Assembly (NCBI GenBank): GCA_964435635.1
Contig: CAYSZU010000030.1
Location: 1 to 8,527, forward strand
Direction of reading: 5' to 3'
Length of the DNA: 8,527 nucleotides
Origin: DAOOOU01 sp964435635
GTDB taxonomy: Bacteria; Bacillota_I; Bacilli_A; RF39; UBA660
The translations under genes were made by a program, and so were the position numbers. The notes below the pieces were generated by a model. It made no database searches. It was not told where the DNA came from and worked only from the letters and a program-made list of their open reading frames with translations. Below, piece by piece: positions 5,100-8,527 of this stretch (position 1 is its first letter; the number at the start of each line of letters is the position of its first letter).

Positions 5100-7544
5100 C
5101 TACGCCACCTTTCTTTGTTCAGAAGGTGTAAAGTTTAAGTAATTGTCAATGTTTTCTGGTCCTGTTCCCTCTGGTTCAGAACCGAAGAATTGACCAGGAA
5201 AATCAAAAACATTATCTTTTACTTCGCTAGTAGCAATTGGTTGAGTCTGCTCACTTACTGTCTGAGTTGCTTCAAATGCTGGAAACTCTTCTTCACTAAC
5301 AGTTGTTTGCTCGATTGGCTTAGCAGCAATTGGCTCAAATCCCGTTGTTTGCTCGATAGGTTTAGCAGCAATTGGCTCAAATTCAACTACATCCGTAACT
5401 TTAATTTTGGTATCTACTTCTGGTTGGCTTTGAACTATAGGCTCACTTGTTGATGTTGAAAAATTATTTAAACTATCTAAAAGATCAATTGGCTCTTCAT
5501 TTACTTCAGGAATTGCAATATTATTCATCTTGCTTTGATCAAGAGTCGGCTCGTTTTCGACTTTATCCTCAATAACTGTTCCTTCATCTAACGAAAACAA
5601 ATCATTTAAGTTATCAAGTGACGTTTCTGTTATTGGGGGTAGTTCGATTAAAGGCTCATTTGTCAATGCTTGTTCTGGTAAGTCAGTTGGTGTTTTAATA
5701 TCAAGTTCAGCCGCATTACTTTCAAGTTCAACTAACGAATCAACTAATAAATTATTTGATTCCTCCTTGATTGTTTGGTTATCTGCTGTAATCACTATTT
5801 CTTCAGCGCTCGGTTCTACATTAAAATCTAACTCCGGCGGTAGTGTTACTTCCCCTAAAGGTGCTATTGTTTCACTATTTATTGATTCAAGTGGTGGAAT
5901 ATCTAAGTCTTGATCTAACTGAGTTTCACCAAACTCAATTTCTTTAGGTTGTTCAATTGTTAATTCAGTTATTTGTGACGGTTGCGCTTCTGCTATAGCC
6001 ACCTCGCTTATAATTTCAGGTGTCGGATTTAAAACCGTCCCTAAATATTCTTCAGTTGCTTTTAGCAATTCAGTTGGCGAAGCCAAATAGTTTTGACGAT
6101 GTTTAATATCACTTACAACTTGAGCTTTAATTGCAAGATCCGCTTTATCTGTTTCTTCAGCAATAATATCTTTGTTTTTAGCAGTTGTTAATAGCTTGTG
6201 TGATTCAATTACAGTAATTTCTTCTCTTGCGCTATTAATTTCAGCAGTTAACTTTTCTATTTCTTGGTTCTGTAAATTACTCGCTAAGATAATATCCCTT
6301 GCTTGTTCTTTACGATATAAAGAAAGCAAAGTAGTAGCATTTTTTATTTCTTCTTTTTTACTTTCGGCCATACCAATTAGTGATTTTTTTCTAGTCACAT
6401 TCGTTTCATCATCAATCAAAGCCTGTAGTCTTTTGTGGTTTTGATCCATCTCGCTAATTTCCGTAATTAAAGTGGTTATTTCCTGATTAATCTCAAATAA
6501 TTGATCTTCATCAATCCTTGTAATTTTTTCTTTTAAATTATTGATTGCTTCTTCATTATTATTTATTCTTTTATTTAAGTAAGCGATTCGACGATCTTCA
6601 ATTATTGTCCCTTTGGCATCATAACTTTTTGTGCTTATTGTTGTTGCTAGACTATCTCGTTCTGCTTCGGCTCTTAATAGTTCATCAGCTAAAATCGCTT
6701 GAAGATTTTCGTCATTAGCTAATTCCATGAAAGGAATTTTTTTAACAATTTCAACTAAAATTCTCATTTTAGCTAACGCTCCGGTAATATCATCCGCCAG
6801 GAGCAATTCTTTTGCTTCCTTACCTAACATAATTGGATCTGCTTCAATTTCCTTAATTCTCGTTGTTGCTAGGTCAATTTCTGCTAGTAATTTTGTCTTT
6901 ACTTCTTCGTCTTTTGTTTTCTGGACCATATCTAAATAAGCAGTTCCGTCACTAAGACTTTCAACTACCTCGGCTAATTGCTGTTCGTTAATTTCGATTT
7001 GGGTTTGGTTTCTGGCTATTTCCTCGTCAAGTGCTTCTCTTTCTTTTTGGGCTTTTTCAAGCTGTTCGTTAACACTATTTAAAGAAGCTACTAACTCGTT
7101 TTTTGCTATTTCTAAAATAGTTAAATTCTGATTATAACGAGTTATTGCGTTTTCTTCGCCACCAGCAGCAATTCTTTTGTTTATTGCTGCCATTGATTCT
7201 TCTAAATCAACAATTTGGTTAGTTAATATTTCTTGTTCTAAAAAAAATTCCTCGGTATAGCTTTTTAGCTCTTCGCTTTTAACTGTTAGCTCTTTTTGTT
7301 CGCTTTTAGTTTTCTTTATTTTCTTATTTAATCCTATTTCAATATTACGATCAACAATTTCGCTGCTAGCATCAAAATACTTATCTTTGGTCATTGTCTC
7401 TTCAAGTTCGATAAGTTTTGCCTTGGCACTTTTAATTTGCCCATCTAGATTAGCTAATTCAACAGTTAAATCTTCAGCCCTGCTTTTTGTTCGCGACATT
7501 GCAACTAAAGTATCAACTTTTTGATATACTGCGCTTTTTTCCAT
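5100..7544 (-). CDS. Large coiled-coil protein with acidic Pro-rich tail, function unknown
   Basis: I do not recognise this 814-residue protein. Residues 1-500 are almost entirely helical with heptad-like spacing and high Glu/Lys/Ile/Leu content, strongest at about 20-235 and 285-450. A less regular helical stretch (236-285, including AKELLLADDITGALAKMRIL) interrupts it. Residues 505-814 are acidic, rich in Pro, Glu, Thr and Ile, and probably disordered. The tail has a perfect 13-residue repeat (FEPIAAKPIEQTT at 722-734 and 736-748) and several short hydrophobic-acidic motifs (VDSLVEL, LDNLNDLF, LDSLNNF, IDNYLNF). I see no signal peptide, membrane helix, ATP-binding motif, Cys or Trp, so a cytoplasmic scaffold or filament-like role is plausible but unproven. 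Absence of Walker motifs argues against SMC or RecN. The start has AAGGAAG about eight bases upstream and a strong promoter. It is the first gene of a three-gene operon. Confidence 0.85.
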   Translation of the reverse strand: MEKSAVYQKVDTLVAMSRTKSRAEDLTVELANLDGQIKSAKAKLIELEETMTKDKYFDASSEIVDRNIEIGLNKKIKKTKSEQKELTVKSEELKSYTEEFFLEQEILTNQIVDLEESMAAINKRIAAGGEENAITRYNQNLTILEIAKNELVASLNSVNEQLEKAQKEREALDEEIARNQTQIEINEQQLAEVVESLSDGTAYLDMVQKTKDEEVKTKLLAEIDLATTRIKEIEADPIMLGKEAKELLLADDITGALAKMRILVEIVKKIPFMELANDENLQAILADELLRAEAERDSLATTISTKSYDAKGTIIEDRRIAYLNKRINNNEEAINNLKEKITRIDEDQLFEINQEITTLITEISEMDQNHKRLQALIDDETNVTRKKSLIGMAESKKEEIKNATTLLSLYRKEQARDIILASNLQNQEIEKLTAEINSAREEITVIESHKLLTTAKNKDIIAEETDKADLAIKAQVVSDIKHRQNYLASPTELLKATEEYLGTVLNPTPEIISEVAIAEAQPSQITELTIEQPKEIEFGETQLDQDLDIPPLESINSETIAPLGEVTLPPELDFNVEPSAEEIVITADNQTIKEESNNLLVDSLVELESNAAELDIKTPTDLPEQALTNEPLIELPPITETSLDNLNDLFSLDEGTVIEDKVENEPTLDQSKMNNIAIPEVNEEPIDLLDSLNNFSTSTSEPIVQSQPEVDTKIKVTDVVEFEPIAAKPIEQTTGFEPIAAKPIEQTTVSEEEFPAFEATQTVSEQTQPIATSEVKDNVFDFPGQFFGSEPEGTGPENIDNYLNFTPSEQRKVA
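5302..5382 (-). repeat. 42-bp tandem repeat in the coiled-coil gene tail
   Basis: Two 39-base copies (5302-5340 and 5344-5382) differ at two positions and are separated by three bases, giving a 42-bp, in-frame period. They encode FEPIAAKPIEQTT twice. Only the second-copy border residue differs (Gly against Val after the unit). The near identity points to recent duplication in the disordered tail. Confidence 0.9.
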
Positions 7545-7573
7545 AGGACACTTCCTTTATTCTATATGAATTT

Positions 7574-7602
7574 ATCATAACATAGCAATATTTGATTTGC
7601 AA
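7574..7602 (-). promoter_or_regulatory. Promoter of the coiled-coil / DUF1292-like / rubrerythrin operon
   Basis: On the minus strand TTGCAA (7597-7602), a 17-base spacer and TGT-TATGAT (-10 at 7574-7579, with extended TG) make a strong housekeeping promoter. The predicted start is near 7567, leaving a leader of about 22 bases with the AAGGAAG ribosome binding site. It lies between the rplQ terminator and the coiled-coil gene, which makes the operon independent of the ribosomal-protein operon. Confidence 0.75.
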
Positions 7603-7626
7603 CTTTATTATTACTTTTAGAGCACT

Positions 7627-7651
7627 AAAAAAGAACTATTTAACTAGTTCT
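7627..7651 (-). terminator. Rho-independent terminator overlapping the end of rplQ
   Basis: On the minus strand AGAACTA - GTTAAA - TAGTTCT gives a seven-pair stem followed by TTTTT. The rising arm is the last Leu-Glu-Leu codon region, the loop encodes Val-Lys, and the TAG stop (7636-7638) opens the falling arm. It ends the rpoA-rplQ transcript. Confidence 0.88.
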
Positions 7652-7980
7652 AATTTAACCATTAAAGCGTCGTCGCCGACTCTTTCCTTCAATTTAATAA
7701 TCTTGGTATAGCCACCATTTCGCGTTTCATATCTGGTTGCTAACTCACTAAATATTTTAGCAACTACAGTATTATCATTATGAAGAAATGCTAATGCTTT
7801 TCTTCTTGAAACAAGCGTTCCTTTTTTTCCATAAGTTATCATTTTTTCAACAAACTTACGAACTTCTTTTGCTCTTGCTTCAGTTGTAATAACACTTTCG
7901 TTTGTAATTACGTCTTTAGTTAGTCCGGCTAGAATACTACGACGAATTTGTGTTCCTCGATTTAATTTTCGATATATCAT
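7636..7980 (-). CDS. rplQ: Large-subunit ribosomal protein bL17
   Basis: bL17 is a conserved protein of the 50S subunit, located near the peptide exit tunnel. The 114-residue sequence matches the family along its whole length: the basic N-terminus MIYRKLNRGTQIRRSIL, the LTKDVITNESVITTEARAKEV block, KMITYGKKG, ARRKALAFLHN in the form SRRKALAFLHN, and the closing signature YETRNGGYTKIIKL. Length is normal for Bacillota. The ATG has GGAGGGAG (7987-7994) six bases upstream. It follows rpoA by 17 bases, the standard order at the end of the alpha operon, and is followed by a terminator fused to its last codons. No sign of damage. Confidence 0.98.
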   Translation of the reverse strand: MIYRKLNRGTQIRRSILAGLTKDVITNESVITTEARAKEVRKFVEKMITYGKKGTLVSRRKALAFLHNDNTVVAKIFSELATRYETRNGGYTKIIKLKERVGDDALMVKLELVK

Positions 7981-7997
7981 ATATTTCTCCCTCCGTC

Positions 7998-8527
7998 TTA
8001 GTCGTTAAACTTAAGTTCCAATTCTTTAACTCTGTCTGAAACTTCTTTTAAAGATTTCTTACCTAAATTACGGATCTTTGCAACTTCAGATTCACGTCTT
8101 GAAATAAGATCTTGAACAGTATGAACACCAGCTCTTTTTAAACAATTATATGCTCTTACTGAGAATTCTATTTCTTCAATTGGTGTTTCCAAAGTTTTAC
8201 TGATCGTATCAACTTTCTTTTCAGCCATCATTCCTGAAACATCACTAATTGCATTTAAGTCAGTTACAATATTTAAATGTTCAATTAGTATTTTAGCTGA
8301 TAAAGCCATTGCTTCTTCAGGAGTTACTGAGCCGTTAGTATAGACTTCCATAATTAGTTTATCAAAGTTTTCATTATGACCAACTCGAGCGCTTTCAACT
8401 TCATAACTAACTCTTTCAATTGGTGAGTAAAGTGAGTCAATTGCAATTACGCCAATTTTCTTTTCTTCTAGCATTTGTTGATTAGTTTTTGCATCCACGT
8501 AGCCACGACCATTGCCAACTGTCATTT
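7998..8527 (-). CDS. rpoA: RNA polymerase alpha subunit, C-terminal part (cut by window edge)
   Basis: The alpha subunit starts assembly of RNA polymerase through its N-terminal domain and binds UP-element DNA and activators through its C-terminal domain. The visible 175-plus residues correspond to roughly the last 55% of the protein. The first Met seen (8523-8525) is internal: MTVGNGRGYVDA matches the internal GRGYV segment, and coding runs on past 8527. Residues 1-85 finish the N-terminal domain, 88-113 are the flexible linker, and 114-170 the C-terminal domain. Counting visible residues, R124, N127, N153, G155, K157, S158 and E161 align with E. coli R265, N268, N294, G296, K298, S299 and E302, the DNA-contacting surface, so DNA binding is likely intact. 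The TAA stop is 17 bases before rplQ. Confidence 0.97.
   Translation of the reverse strand, partial: MTVGNGRGYVDAKTNQQMLEEKKIGVIAIDSLYSPIERVSYEVESARVGHNENFDKLIMEVYTNGSVTPEEAMALSAKILIEHLNIVTDLNAISDVSGMMAEKKVDTISKTLETPIEEIEFSVRAYNCLKRAGVHTVQDLISRRESEVAKIRNLGKKSLKEVSDRVKELELKFND

Noticed and set aside
5190..6939. Plus-strand frames opposite the coiled-coil gene
   Set aside because: Antisense shadows with Ser/Phe/Ile bias, no upstream signals.
5100..7544. SMC, RecN or similar coiled-coil ATPase
   Set aside because: No Walker A, Walker B or signature motif at either end.
8523..8525. ATG as the start of a short rpoA
   Set aside because: It falls inside the conserved N-terminal domain and coding continues past the window end.
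629..8527. UGA read as Trp (Mycoplasma code)
   Set aside because: All Trp codons checked are TGG and no in-frame TGA occurs in the genes. Lack of TGA stops in seven genes is too few to show reassignment.

Overview
The window is AT-rich, low-GC Gram-positive type chromosomal DNA. Gene order (rpoA then rplQ), strong AGGAGG-type ribosome binding sites, TTGACA/TATAAT-like promoters and a tmRNA tag ending in ...FAPAFA point to Bacillota or a Mollicutes-related lineage, perhaps an uncultured gut or host-associated Bacilli/'RF39-like' bacterium; that placement is inference. Every Trp codon I checked is TGG, and the seven real stops are TAA or TAG, never TGA.

Left part (1-628): an AT-rich edge with a possible leftward promoter, then a complete tmRNA gene (ssrA, minus strand, 134-483) with terminator and extended -10 promoter. 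A divergent promoter at 538-566 drives the rightward operon. The tmRNA tag frame is one base out of register with the expected GCA resume codon.

Rightward operon (629-4010): two uncharacterised membrane genes 13 bp apart. The first is a membrane-anchored J-domain protein: N-terminal cytosolic J domain with HPD, one transmembrane helix, and a large predicted outside domain. The second is a 696-residue signal-anchored surface protein with a small possibly pilin-like domain and about 15 Cys-pair repeats on a strikingly exact 28-residue period. A rho-independent terminator ends it. The pair is the best candidate here for an undescribed system: an Hsp70 co-chaperone fixed in the membrane and co-expressed with a large disulfide-type surface protein.

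Middle (4045-4281): a non-coding gap between two converging terminators, with no recognised gene.

Right part, all minus strand: from 8527 leftwards, the 3' part of rpoA (cut by the window edge), rplQ and a terminator; then a strong promoter (7574-7602) and a three-gene operon: an 814-residue coiled-coil protein with an acidic, Pro-rich tail, an 82-residue DUF1292-like protein, and a complete rubrerythrin (peroxide reduction). The operon ends in a terminator whose stem is built from the last rubrerythrin codons, the same arrangement seen at the end of rplQ.
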